DNA of 64,000 bases, from positions 1,199 through 65,198 of the forward strand of contig MNCI01023334.1 of NCBI GenBank assembly GCA_015680685.1, written 5' to 3'. The translations under genes and the position numbers were made by a program. The notes under the pieces are model-generated. The model saw nothing but the letters and a program-made list of their open reading frames with translations. It made no database searches and had not been told where the DNA came from. Below, piece after piece: positions 33,040-44,689 of the stretch; position 1 is the first letter of the stretch, and each line of letters starts with the position of its first letter. Source of the stretch: Gnetum montanum. Lineage: Eukaryota > Streptophyta > Gnetopsida > Gnetales > Gnetaceae.

Positions 33040-34053
33040 TGATGAGACGCGATGTTGCATGGGCTGCGATATCGCGTCGTCCCCTGCGATATCGCGTATG
33101 CGATATCATGGTCTACTGCCATATCTATAAATAAGAGGCGGCACTCCCCTTATTTTCCATCCTGGTTTAGAAGTATGGAAACTCTAGCAGTTTGAACACT
33201 CCAGAGATAGAATATTTTCCGTGTGCCCGCAGTAGGAGTCCAAAAGTGAACGGATCTTTATTAGAGCAACATTGTACCTAAACACAAGTTGTGCATGAAA
33301 ATAAAGATAAACTTCCTGGATAAACCTTGCAATGCATCGAATAGGATTTTATTTATTGTTTCTCTCTCACCCTTAAACTCCTAGAATGCGGTACCAGTAT
33401 GACTTGATTACGAGCATCTAAGGATGTGTACGGTTAGTCAAGGAATCGGTTGCTCATCGCATGCGGTATGAGTATCACTTGATTACAAGAATCTAGTGTG
33501 ACTACTTGGTAACCTAGTGGCGTATCCAGGATCTACGCTTGGTAATCCCAGTGGTAGTTGAACACCGTGATATGTACGGTTAGTCAAGGAATCGGCTGCT
33601 CATCACACTTAGGCTAGATAGATTCTCTCAACCCTTTCCTCCTAGTTAGGTGCCTCAGTACGACCACTTCGAGCACATGCATTACACGTGGTGATCCCAG
33701 TGACGATTAGCGTTTGGTAGCCACGGTTGCATCGGTTCAGGGTATGTACGGTAAGTGGGAACGGATGCTGATGCTAGTTAATTTAGACTTAGTCATTAGT
33801 TAGAGTTAGTTAGTTTCTCAACCCTTCACCTCGATAGCATAGGAGAAAAACATAAAAACATATAAAAATCATATACCTCAAACTTACTTAACCATACACC
33901 GTGACAATTACAAGTAAGTCTGGAAAGACAACAAATGGTTAACCTTAAGTGTTCCATGAGGCGTGTAGGCATTTAGTCTATGGAGTTCGACTAGATCGCA
34001 CGTGCTACACTCGTTTCGTATGGTTGAGTGTAGGGGTACCTCGCCACTCATCA
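33040..34053 (+). repeat. E3 3' LTR
   Basis: The 1014-bp LTR starts TGATGAGACGCGATGTTGC and ends TCGCCACTCATCA, with a TATA box at 33126-33133. It is about 95% like the 5' LTR by eye but is 35 bp longer. The extra length is in the U3 head, where three GATATC palindromes plus a decayed one are present instead of two. Confidence 0.95.
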
Positions 34054-37027
34054 CTATGCAATACTAGACTTCACATTGATCAAATGGTTCTGGCCTATGT
34101 AAGCAAGGTAGCACTCTGACAAAGTCTAGCTGCACTTGTGAAAGTGATGACTCAAAAAATACATAAGACAAGGAAAGGAATTAACTTACCCAAGGGAAAA
34201 AGAGCTCTTCACATAAATTGGATAGAAAAAATCCAAATGAAATCAAACTTATGCTTAAGATATGTGTGAAATCTCATCTTGAGTATTTATAATTTTTGAC
34301 AAGATTAATGCAAGACAATTATAGCTATATAATATAGACCACAACTACATTATAATACAAGCCATCTCACCAAGAAGTGTTAAGGGATTATGGTAAAGGA
34401 GAAAATTCCCCTGACATACCTACATGGAATAAGACAAAGCTAGAAGAATAGGTCTTTTTCACACATCATTTCATCTATGTCTTCTTCCAAATTGTCTTCT
34501 ACCAACTCCTCTAGCACTTGTTTGGAATATCTTATTTGGTACACACTCATCCTAAAGAGCAAAAGCATGGTCATCTACCTTCGGATCTCTCTCTTGAGAG
34601 AGGTCTCTCAAGTACAAGCATGAGATTTGGTGAATAATGTTGCTCCTCCTATTCTTCCAAGACTAGTGGTTCTCTTGCCTAAACATGATTTGCTATGAAA
34701 ATGCTAATAATCAAGTGAGATTCTTAAGGCAATATGCTACCATTACAAAAAATAGCCATAGGAATAATGATAAGTGTAACCTTCGATAGTATAGGAGAAA
34801 CATAATCAAAACTATGAAATCAAGGCATGCATAGGTAAGAAAAAATATCATGGAAATAATTTAAATGACCATCAAAATTACAAAGTACATACCCAAACCA
34901 ATGCCTCTCCCCCACGATTGACTTACAAGACACATGGCTTGATTCACATGACAATTGTTAATGGAAAGAATAAGTAGAATAAATGCTCATGAAAATCCAA
35001 AGAATCCAACCAAGGATCAAACCAAACAAGACACAAAAGAAAGTAAGAAGAACAAAACATTAAAATATTATCTTGGATGACATCCAAATTAATGGGTTAG
35101 AAAAATGGAAAATAAATAGAGCACCCTAAGGTCAAACAAACAAGAACAATAGAGGTAAGGTTGAAAAGGAATTTTCATGATCAAACCTTAAATCTTGTAG
35201 AGTTGACATACATATAAGTGGAAGGTCAATCGAGTGCTTTATGCCATGAAACCACCACCATCACTTAGACATAAGCTTAAGCTCACTCACTCATAATTCC
35301 AAGCCACCAAGGATTCACAAGTGAGTGCTTACCATAGTAGGCACCTACCTTTCTTACCCTTGTGAATCTCATTGACGAGACACGTAGGAATTCCCAACAA
35401 CCAATGATACATCAGCATTAAATGCAAGTCCATCCCCTTGAATGAACAAATCTCATCATCTACTTTACTTGATCAACTTCCTACCACACAACAATGCATA
35501 GAATGGAAAGAAAAGAGATGAATAATCAATCATGGATAAGAGAGAGAAGGTAAGTGTGCAACATAATTAGATCCCCAAATAATCATTTAATTAACTCATG
35601 GTAGTGCATGAACATGTTCTACATCCTATGAGATATCTGTTGCTGCATTGCTTCACCACTACTCATCCACAAAGTAGAGATAGATCTTCAAGTCCCATTT
35701 TTTGAGTGCAAGGTCACACCTATCACTACCAATATCATCTAGCCTTGATTTTTCCATGATCTAACCATTGATGAAACTAAATTAAGAAAATGTGCTATAG
35801 ATAATCTGGAAGTCAAGATTTTAATTTTATTTTCCTTCATTTGTGCATCTATGCATAATTGGCTTCTAGAATTTTGCTGTACCAAAAACCTCTCGTTGAT
35901 CCCTTCTGTTGTGCTAACCAATCTAAATCCCAATAATAGTTATAAACAAAACCATATGGATTTAGGAATTGAATGAAAGAAACATTTAACATTACCAAAG
36001 TTTACTTATAGTGAGACTTATAATCCTTGATGGCCATGGGTTAGAATGAGCAAGAGATTGTCTTGAACTATTACATTTTGGAAGTCAAGTGATCTAGGCA
36101 ATAGGTTAAACATGAGAAAGAATTATGTGGGCATTGTTTCAACCACTCATTTTGTTCTTAATTTGAGCAATCATAAGATTGATTTGGGATGATAAAGGTA
36201 TTAATTTATATGGATTGATAAACTCAAAGTTACATTGCTCTTTCCATCAAATTTTCATATTCATTTTTTCTTTCTTTTTTTAATTTTATCATTTTTTTAT
36301 TTTCATTATTTTTTATCTCTTCTCTCTTTTTTTATCCTTTCATTTTTCTTTCATTTCATTTATTTTCTATCTTTTTAATTCATCATTTTTTCTCTTTTAC
36401 AAAAAGAGGATTTTTGAGGTGCATGAGAATCACTAAAATGATTAGAGTGCTAGATTACCATTTGGAGTCTTTGACATGCATGATCATGAGAATTCATTTC
36501 TCACTACATGGTATGCACAAGTCCATGAGATCACAAACCTATTTTGACCAAAATAATTAAGAATGCCAACATATGCATTTGATTCAATCACACCAATTGG
36601 ACCCATTTAGTGGTCACAAGGATACTTGATGACACATCCTTTCCTTTTGAGTGACCAAGCACTTCCAAAATTTTAGATCTCACATCCTAAGATGTGTATC
36701 CAACTCCTCCTGTTGTAATAGCTTCAATAACTCACAATGTGAGTCCTAGCTCCCTGCTGAATTTAAGCTTATTTCACCAGTGATGGATAGAAGAAAAGTG
36801 AGTGGATGAATTTTTGTGTGTGAGAATTCTATCGATTAAGGCTCCACTTTGGGCCTATTTAGCACTCTCACATCATCATCACATCTGTAAGTCACCCATT
36901 CACCATTAGTTTATTAGGTGAGCATTCATAAAGCACATTAATTAATTTTTCCTATACACAATACATACTCAAAATATATATCAAACCAAAAGAATAAGAA
37001 AAGTAAAGAATGATATATCATTAATTT

Positions 37028-37028
37028 C

Positions 37029-37075
<47 letters not shown>
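37028..37075. repeat. Poly-A followed by (CA)n microsatellite
   Basis: A run of about 18 A residues is followed by about 15 CA units, then more A/C-rich text (CAAACAACAAAACAAACAAA). It is an ordinary simple repeat. Confidence 0.95.
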
Positions 37076-38389
37076 AAACAACAAAACAAACAAACAAAAA
37101 TACACACCAAAGAAACAAAATATACTATACCATTGAAGCTATTACATGAAGGACTCAGCATCCACGACTAAGTGTAAGGTTAGCTTTTGACAAGCTCTTT
37201 ACTAAACTTGTTTTTTAAAAGCATACCCTCCTTTGTCTCATTTATTTGAAGATAATGATGGAGATAAGGATAAGTGTGGACCCTCATAGACAATTGTGTT
37301 CTTCTTTCTTTTATGAAAATGATTTCATTTGCAAGATGGTGAATTTCTTGTCATGGAAGGAACATGATGATCATTAGATAATCCAATAATGTATGATGAT
37401 GGAAAATGAGGGTAGTACCTAGCATTAATTAACTAGAAATGTTTCCACTATGACTCATTTAAATTTCCCCTTATAATGGTACAAAAGACCATGCTAGAGA
37501 TTGTCAGACTTGAAGCCACTAAGATAGTTGTGGTGGATATGGCTAATTTTGGTGGAATATTACATGAGGTTTGTAGTCCGTGGCCTACTAAGTTTGATGG
37601 TGGGAAGAAGGATGGCATAAGGAAGATTATTGTGATGTAGAGGGAGCACTCCAAGGATTAGGTTCCATTCCTTGTAGTTGTGGTTGAAAAAATTAACTAC
37701 CAGGATAAGGAAATTGATCATGATAAGGCCTCTTGCTTTTTGTTTTAACTTTTCCAGCCACTTCAATGACTTTGTTTTTCAAATCATCAAAACTTAATAT
37801 TATCTTTTGATTTAGCACATCCCAAACCTTGTTAGAAACATTGATAAGTTTTGCCAAAGTCTTTTTCATTCTTATGCTTTCTTGAAAAAGGCCTTTAATA
37901 ACATCAAAACATTGGATCTTACATTTAATATTCCTTACATCCTTATAACATTGGGGATTTATGTTGGCTTCCTCTGCATTTATATGCTCATGTCATTCAT
38001 CTTCTAGTTTAGCTACAACATCTAACACAATAGCAATTTGAGCCACTAACCTCTAGTAGAGATCACCCATGAGATACATATCCAACCTTTCATGAGTTTA
38101 CAACTATATTCCTTCTACCAAGTACATTAGTTGGTCACATTTTTTAAACCCATGACTTGAGCATTAATTAAGTAAGAAATTGTACTATTCTATGATCACA
38201 TCTAATGATTCATTAGTATCTTGCTTCCATCTTGCTATCTTCTTTCTAGGGTTTGCAACTTGGGAATAAGAATGAAAATTGACATTAAAATATTTTACAT
38301 GTCTGCCCAAGAAGAGATTAAATTGGATGAAATCAATTGATATTATGTTTTAGCATGATAAGTGATTGTGTGATAAAAAATATAGAGTT

Positions 38390-38800
38390 TTTGCCACTCA
38401 CTATTCAATCCTTGGAGCTTACAAGTAATGAAAAATGCTTGAACATGGATTTGGAGAAATCATATAACTTCCCACTAAATGTGGGAATGTCAGCCATATC
38501 AACCTTTTTAATTTTTCTCTCCTTAATGCTTTCGAGTGGAATGCAAACTACTTCAAGAATTTGACCCTGGTATGTCCACAAGAACAATGGCTCATCCAAG
38601 GCATCAACATCTCCATCCAAATGAAGATAAGAAAAATGTGGAAGGATGGAATTCTTTGAATCATAACAAGTATAGCTTAGGTTCCATGGACATAGCTGCA
38701 TGAACCTCCTTCACCTAGAATCATTCATGTTGTAGCAATGGAAGTATCTAGGAGAATGTCATACCTGCTTCATAACATGTATGTACGTATACTCCTAATT
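38390..38800 (-). pseudogene. Gag fragment of the R1/R2-type element
   Basis: The minus strand encodes GDVDALDEPLFLWTYQGQIL, then EVVCIPLESIKERKIKKVDM, ADIPTFSGKLYDFSKSMFKH. It aligns in order with DEPLLATW, RIPTRHVKDSRIKRLDM of E1 gag, so it is a diverged gag of the same group. Upstream and downstream the frame is lost. It lies about 500 bp inside the primer-site-like sequence at 39200-39218. Confidence 0.6.
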
Positions 38801-39218
38801 TGAAATCATATTACAAAGCTCTTGATTTTCATGAGTAATATACTCTAATTGTTGGGGTGACATTGGTTCATAATCTACCAAATCCTCGATGAAGCCTTGA
38901 TTGGACAAAGCCTTCTTGAAGGTGGTAGGTGCAACTTCTCTAGGTTCTTTACAAAAGCATCCATGTGTATCACATCATTGCCACTATTTGTCTTGATGAA
39001 ATTTAACCAAAATAGGAGGTATTTCATTACTCACCATGTTTTATAAAATGATTTTAACTAACTGTGGCATCTGCTTAGTCTATTTTCATTGCTCAATTCA
39101 ACCATGGTTACTTTGATATTTTATTTTCTATAAATTTAACAACTCAAAAAGAGGAAAATTGTGAATGTACAAGTATATTAAGGTAATTCACCAACGCCTT
39201 CCTTGGCAATGGTGCTGA

Positions 39219-40121
39219 TGATAGAGGTCTTCTCAATTTTGGTCCAATGGAAGTATATTCTAGTTGTAAGCTTTGAAGATGATGTTGAGTGGATTGCCAA
39301 GAACACTTGTGTATATCATTACCTTCAATAAATATAAAAGATAATATAATACATATGATACAATTTAAAATTATGTTTTCATGGTTAAGGATGTAGAAAA
39401 TATTTATAATTTTTATGCATTTTAAAATTATAATGAATAAAAAATAATAAACAAGCATGTATTGTAATCCCTCATGGTGATAGTTGTAATGCTTGTGTTG
39501 CAATCCCTCTTGGACACAAGTGCAACACTACACATAAAATGCAATAAATGGCTTTTATTCATAACCTCAATTACCCAACACCATGTCATACAGTTGTGAC
39601 CTCCTTAGGCAAGGAATGAATTGTTGTAGCTTGATCAAATGGAAATTAAGTAAATATTTTTGTTGTTTTTATATTTAAGGCATCAATGATAAAAAAAGAG
39701 AAAACCATGAGCATTATTCACTATTTAATACTCGACTCCACATTGACTAAATGGTTTTTGGCTACGTAAGCAAGGTAATAGTCTAATAAACTCTAGCCAC
39801 ACTTGTGAAAGTGATAACTCAAAACACACGCAAGACAAGGAAAGGAATTAACTTACCCAAGGGAGGAAGAGCTCTTCACACAAATCGAACACCAAAAGCT
39901 CAAATGAAATTAGAGTTATGATTAAGGTGTGTGAGAGAGCTCATTTTGGGTAGCTCATTTTTGGTATTTAGAGTTTTTACAAAGAAATGAAGGAGGTTCA
40001 TCAATGTTTAAGCATCAATGGAGGTTCATCAATGTAACCATGGCTAATTAGAATGCACTTTTAACACTTTAGCCCAAATTTAAACAAGTATGGGGTGTGC
40101 TAATGTAGGGTATTTAGCACA
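39219..40121 (-). repeat. R2: LTR, uninterrupted relative of R1
   Basis: The ~903-bp unit starts TGATAGAGG and ends TTTAGCACA. It matches R1 from its left end to about the TATA region, then differs. On the minus strand a polypurine tract (AAGGGGGGGA) adjoins at 40122-40131. The U3 head has two copies of ATTGATGAACCTCC. At the position where E3 entered R1 this copy reads ATTCACTATTTAATAC without insertion, giving a related empty site. Confidence 0.7.
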
Positions 40122-40131
40122 TCCCCCCCTT

Positions 40132-40776
40132 CCCTAACATCACACTTTGCATAATGGCTCTTGGATGAAAGTTTGAACTTGAGGAAGCATGCTAGAGGGA
40201 CCATAGGACATCTAAATGAAGCCAGAATCATCGTAAGGAGCTTGGGATCATGCACACAAACTCAAAGTGTGACATAGTAAAGCTCTATCTCCTTACTTAT
40301 GTTCATCTTCATTAAAACTAGATGGTGAAGATGAAGAGGAAGATGGTGAACTAGGAGAATTACCATAGCTTGTATATCTTTTCCTATGGTTCCTTGACTT
40401 ATATCTTCTAAGTTTGATGAAGGTCCTAGGTCTGGAGGCCCTTCTTGTTCTAGGACTTGTTCCATCCCCTATAAGATTGGTCAAGACAAATAAAATTGAT
40501 CTTTGAATGTAGTAAGGGTCAAAATCAACATATAAGACCCCTAATTATAGTGATTCACTCTAATTTTCTTAAATATAGATATTATCATTTCTCTTATGAG
40601 TGTTCTTATTTTGTAATGAGCTATCAGCCTTATGTGAAGGAGGCATGTTTTTAGTTAATAATGTGTATGACTTAAAATATTAATATTTTCCAAAAGATAA
40701 ATCATTAATGCTATCTAGCAATTTTTTTGATATAAATAATCTAAATTACTAGCACCATCCCTGGCAACAATGCCAA
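40132..40776 (-). pseudogene. Truncated gag and primer site next to the 40777 LTR
   Basis: The minus strand has a primer site TTGGCATTGTTGCCAGGGAT (40776-40757), then a gag N-terminus with NLIGDGTSPRTRRASRPRTF (40490-40420) and Ser-rich SPSSFNEDEHK near 40293. The DGTSPR...RPRTF block is shared with E2 gag. The frame is cut off at about 40262, and 3' untranslated sequence with a polypurine tract follows at once, so nearly all internal sequence is missing. Confidence 0.65.
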
Positions 40777-41796
40777 TGTTGAGCGGTGAGTGTTCCCTAT
40801 GCCTAACCATATGAATCACAAGCGTTGAATTTTGTGGATGAGATTAATATGATATTTAGATCATTAAGTGTTGATCATAGAACACTATCTTCTCACTTGG
40901 ACTAGTGATAGCTCTATCAAGTATGGTTTAGTCTAAAGTGAGGCATATGATTATTGATGTTGTGCGGCTATGGTTAAGGCTATATGAAAATATGAAAATT
41001 AATTACTACTTTAATCTAACTAATAACAAAAAGATAAATTCTAAACTATCCTAAAGATGATGAGTGTCCATTTCAAGCATGTTGTACATATCCTGAACTC
41101 ACATATCCATTGCTAGGATTACCAAGTATTATGCTACTAGGTGAACCAAGCAATAACACTACTCTGATTACCAAGTGAATATGTGTTTACACTTGAAACT
41201 GGTTGCACTTATTTGACTAATTAAGTAATATGCATGAAAATGTAAATATTAGGTAAGTACATGAAAAGTGAATTGCATTAAAAGAAAATCTATAATAAGT
41301 CAAAATGCTACAATGAATATGAATCAATCTTGATCTTATTGTCATTCATGAAATGTATCTAGGTATAATGCCACTCAAATAAGACATTGTACAATTGACT
41401 CAAATCCACATTGCAGGCACTCACTGACTATTTGTGAAGATTAGAAAAGAAAATTGCAAGAGGCTGGCTACACTATTGACCAAATGATACCAAATACATG
41501 ATAGATGCTTATATATTTATAAGTAAATAAAGACATTGCATCGACATATATGCGTTAATGCATTTGGCTGCATCAATGGAGATGTGTCAATGTAACTAAG
41601 TTATAGTAAATGTGATGTAGCATCTATGCTATAGTATATGTGATATAGCATCTATGATGTAGCATCCAACTGAGATGTGTCAATGGAGATGTGTTAATGT
41701 AGATACGGCATAACATCTGTGATATTGTAGCTGATTGATATACTCAACAAAAGAATGCTTCATTAGTAGTTATAGTCATTCTTTTTATTTTCAACA
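40777..41796 (-). repeat. LTR with TGTTGA...TCAACA ends
   Basis: This 1020-bp LTR starts TGTTGAGCGGTGAG and ends TATTTTCAACA. A primer site lies on its left and a polypurine tract (minus AAGAAGGGGG) on its right at 41797-41806. The TATA box (minus TATAAATATATAAG) is near 41520-41507. The U3 head holds repeated GATGTAGCATC and CAATGGAGATGTGT segments. It differs from the other LTR types but shares the layout and the left-end text (CCTATGCCTAACCATA). Confidence 0.75.
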
Positions 41797-42936
41797 CCCC
41801 CTTCTTATTTTAAGTACATTAAGTTTTTCTTATAAAAGATTTTGTTATCTACCTACATTTAGTTTAAAATTAATATTAATTTTAGCCTTTTAAATATGTC
41901 TCTTTATTTTTACATTCTATATTTATGTTAATTTTTCTTTTTTTCTTTTATATTTCTAATTGAATCAAGCAACCTCATGCTCCTCTTTAATACATGGAGA
42001 ACATAATAATAATAGAGAACATCAGAATGTTATGTTCCTCTCTAACAAATAGGTTTCACAGATTTTAATAACTAATCTTTTGGAAGACCTTGCAAGTCAT
42101 ACCTAAAATTAAACATAGAAAAATTCATGAAATCACTTAAGGGACATGAATAAATTACTTAGAAACTCACAAAATACTGAGCATTCCAAAATTAATTATT
42201 TGAAAAACTTAGTACACCAAGTATGAAATTTTATAATTCAACAAGTATACTTGAATAAACCATAAGATTTAAATACTTTACAATATCCATGAATTGTTTT
42301 ACCAATATCTCATACACATATAATTTAAGTACAAGGTTATATAAAATACCAAAGATACTCAAAAGTGCCATTTTAAAAATCTATAACATAGCTCCAAAGA
42401 TAAAATAATGCTTGAAATCTTCATTCATAAATCATCATCCAATTACAATGCTTTAGTTGTGAACTTTGATCCATTATCCACATTGTCATTTAGAAACTCC
42501 ATCCAAGCCTCTTAATTATAACCTTCATGAAACACATAAGAGAAGGATTAAAGTAACTTCATAGTACAAGAAACCACCTGGGTGCTACCTGAAACAAGCT
42601 ATAAGATGGGATCTACATTGTAAGATACATTGTTAGAACCAATAACAATTAAGTTATTGGTCAATCTACACCATTAACATTATCATTAATTCATCAAATA
42701 CCATTGACCCATAATTTGTATTACCAGTAATATTCTATGAGTTATCACATCAAATGTTAGAATAACTATAAGGTTGATACTAACATAAACTAGTCATCAA
42801 GGACTGTTTATTGTGAAAAATCATCTATCTAAGCCAAACCTTATGAATAAATGTCTAATTATTGGATTAGCTAACCCTTACAAAAGAATGTCCATATGTT
42901 AGGTTATGTTATGTCTAGCATCAACCTATAGTTATT
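41797..42936. other. 3'-end remnant and AT-rich spacer
   Basis: It begins with the polypurine tract of a minus-strand element. The following ~1.1 kb is AT-rich and shows no recognised coding block, LTR terminus or RNA gene. Confidence 0.45.
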
Positions 42937-43802
42937 TGATGAGCAAAGAGTGTTCCTAAGTTCCAATCATACAAATCACACAAACATTGTATGTGACTTG
43001 ATCATAATCTGTGGGTGGGATAATATATTCTCTAAAGAGCTAATGCTAAGATCATTGATTGTTGTCTTCCCACTAGAGTTAGTAGTGGTCAAAGAATATG
43101 GTTTAACTTACAATGAAGTATATGATGTCATGATGTTATTTAGCTATAGTAATGCTAAAGTAAGAAACATGGTAAATTAAATATTTTCATACATATCTTG
43201 GTTAGTATAACTACCACTTGGATTACCAAGTAACTTGCTATTAGGAAAATTAAGTAATGTTATTGCTAGGTTACTAAATTATTATGTGTTGTGATTGAAA
43301 CAAGTTTTACTTATTCTGCTAAAGTATTAATATATTATAGAAATGCAAATTGTACTAGAAAAGTAAATGATAATGGAAATTAAATTCTATGTTAAATGAT
43401 ATGCTTCAATGATAAAAAATAATCTTGATGTTTATTGCCAGCCATGAAATGTATCTAGGTAAATCTCACTCAAATAAAGAGGTCATACAATCACTTCGAA
43501 TCATACTGAAGGCACTCATGAACTAATTCTAAATTCATAAAAATAAACTTAAGAATCTAGCTAAGGGTGGATTAAAAAGATACATTAATTATGATGGTTA
43601 TTTAGTATTTTTAGGCATTACTAGATTCAAATAAATAGTATTATACATTAATTGTGATGGTTATTTAGTATTTGTAGGAGTTACTAGATTCAAATAAATA
43701 GTATTCATAATATCATATATAAGCATATGATACCACAACTACAATATCATTGGTACAATATTGTAGGTACGATGTTAAACTTAGCTTATTTAATATTCAT
43801 CA
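42937..43802 (-). repeat. E6 left (3') LTR
   Basis: The 866-bp LTR starts TGATGAGCAAAGAGTG and ends TAATATTCATCA. Its U3 contains a 63-bp tandem duplication (43583-43645 and 43646-43708) with the text ATGGTTATTTAGTATTT. It corresponds to 49828-51461 once the insertion in that copy is removed. Confidence 0.8.
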
Positions 43803-44119
43803 TACCCTCACGACTAAGTAGAAACTTGTTCTCAAGTTAAATAAAAGTTAAATGTTTATTACAAAATTTTAGAGTGCATATAACATTATTTATTCGAGTG
43901 AATTGCATCAAAGATAAAAACATTTAAACTTATGATAAAAAATGACAAAGAATTACAAGATCTTCAAAAGAGTTAAGGTGGATCTTTATGTTATTCATAG
44001 AGCTAGTGGATTTTCCTACATTGATTGCTATTGCGACTACTTTCCCAATGATGCTAGCTTCTTCATGTCAAAATCGCTTAGTAGGGCTCTTAATTTCTCT
44101 TCATTTATCTTGGGATCAT

Positions 44120-44640
44120 TCACTATCCATGCCAAATTGATAAGGATTATTGTTATCTATACTTCCTAAGGACTTCCCAAGGACATGGGCATAATGACAT
44201 CCATGAAATCAATTTCCCACATATCAAATAGTTCTAATAGCTATATTCATTGCTATGACCCTTCAAATTTTACTATCATCCAACTACTCCTTTGACATTT
44301 ATAGAGGATTATGTAAATTGGTATGCATCTTAAAATAGAGTAGGGAAGAAATAGCTATCCATGAGAAACTTAGTGGTTGTTTACTTTATTGCATAATGAT
44401 CTCCATATAGACCTTCATGAGCATCTTGGAAGACTAATTATTGATTTTGATTTGGTACATACCATTAAATTAGACTAACATCATAGATTTTATAAAGCTT
44501 ACCCTTTATTTCCATGAAGTTTTTAACCTAATGTAAAAAATGTTTGTTCATATTTTTTATCTCATTCATTAGGGATTTATTGTGTGGTTTACTGAGTGAG
44601 ATAGTTTTTAAACCATCATTTTTCTATTGAACTTGAAACC
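44120..44640 (-). pseudogene. E6 integrase fragment
   Basis: On the minus strand at about 44240-44165 the text LLELFDMWEIDFMDV, then IMPMSLGSP, matches the start of the integrase core (relative: LEPFDIWGIDFTSPITPM in E7). It includes the first catalytic Asp region. The rest of the core and the HHCC zinc finger are too decayed to read with confidence. Confidence 0.55.
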
Positions 44641-44689
44641 ATTATTGCTTTTGCAAGTAGCAACTCATCTAGGAATTGATTTAAGAGTG

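Larger units (their letters stand above)
26604..34053 (+). mobile_element. E3: complete LTR element carrying only gag and protease
   Basis: The element has two direct LTRs (26604-27582 and 33040-34053), a perfect 5-bp target duplication CTATG (26599-26603 and 34054-34058), a tRNA-Asp-like primer site and a polypurine tract. The internal region holds gag and retropepsin. After the protease, the frame passes through about 40 unrelated residues into SPLQLSHGGDGHLC, equivalent to the last residues of integrase in E7. RT, RNase H and integrase are therefore absent as one block. Structural completeness with a clean duplication shows it moved in this short form, using enzymes in trans. Stops and one frameshift now break gag. 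Confidence 0.93.
26078..34422 (-). repeat. R1: LTR of a second gypsy family, split by element E3
   Basis: Sequence at 26078-26603 plus 34059-34422 (about 890 bp after removing E3) matches 39219-40121 through its R-U5 part. Shared blocks include TAAGCTTTGAAGA and GATGTTGAGTG, CCAAGAACACTTGTGTATAT, GGAAAGGAATTAACTTACCC and AAGAGCTCTTCACA. On the minus strand it would start TGTCAGGGGAATTTTCTCC and end CCCCTATCA, with a TATA box (TATAAATACTC) near 34288. The first ~150 bp of its U3 are unlike those of the copy at 39219-40121. E3 sits inside it with a CTATG duplication. Confidence 0.7.
34423..39218 (-). mobile_element. Decayed gypsy internal region between R1 and R2
   Basis: On the minus strand this interval starts with a primer-site-like TCAGCACCATTGCCAAGGA next to the LTR at 39219, followed by gag traces at 38701-38405. 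A minus-strand CAATCGTGGGGGAGAGG at about 34905-34921 equals the block at the end of pol in E3 and E7. Between 35000 and 38300 no enzyme domain was recognised; the sequence is AT-rich with a T-rich run (36240-36410). R1 and R2 have different U3 heads, so they may not be the two LTRs of one insertion. Confidence 0.5.

Noticed and set aside
37028-37075. The poly-A plus (CA)n run as a LINE tail.
   Set aside because: No LINE sequence precedes it on either strand; it is an ordinary simple repeat in decayed gypsy DNA.
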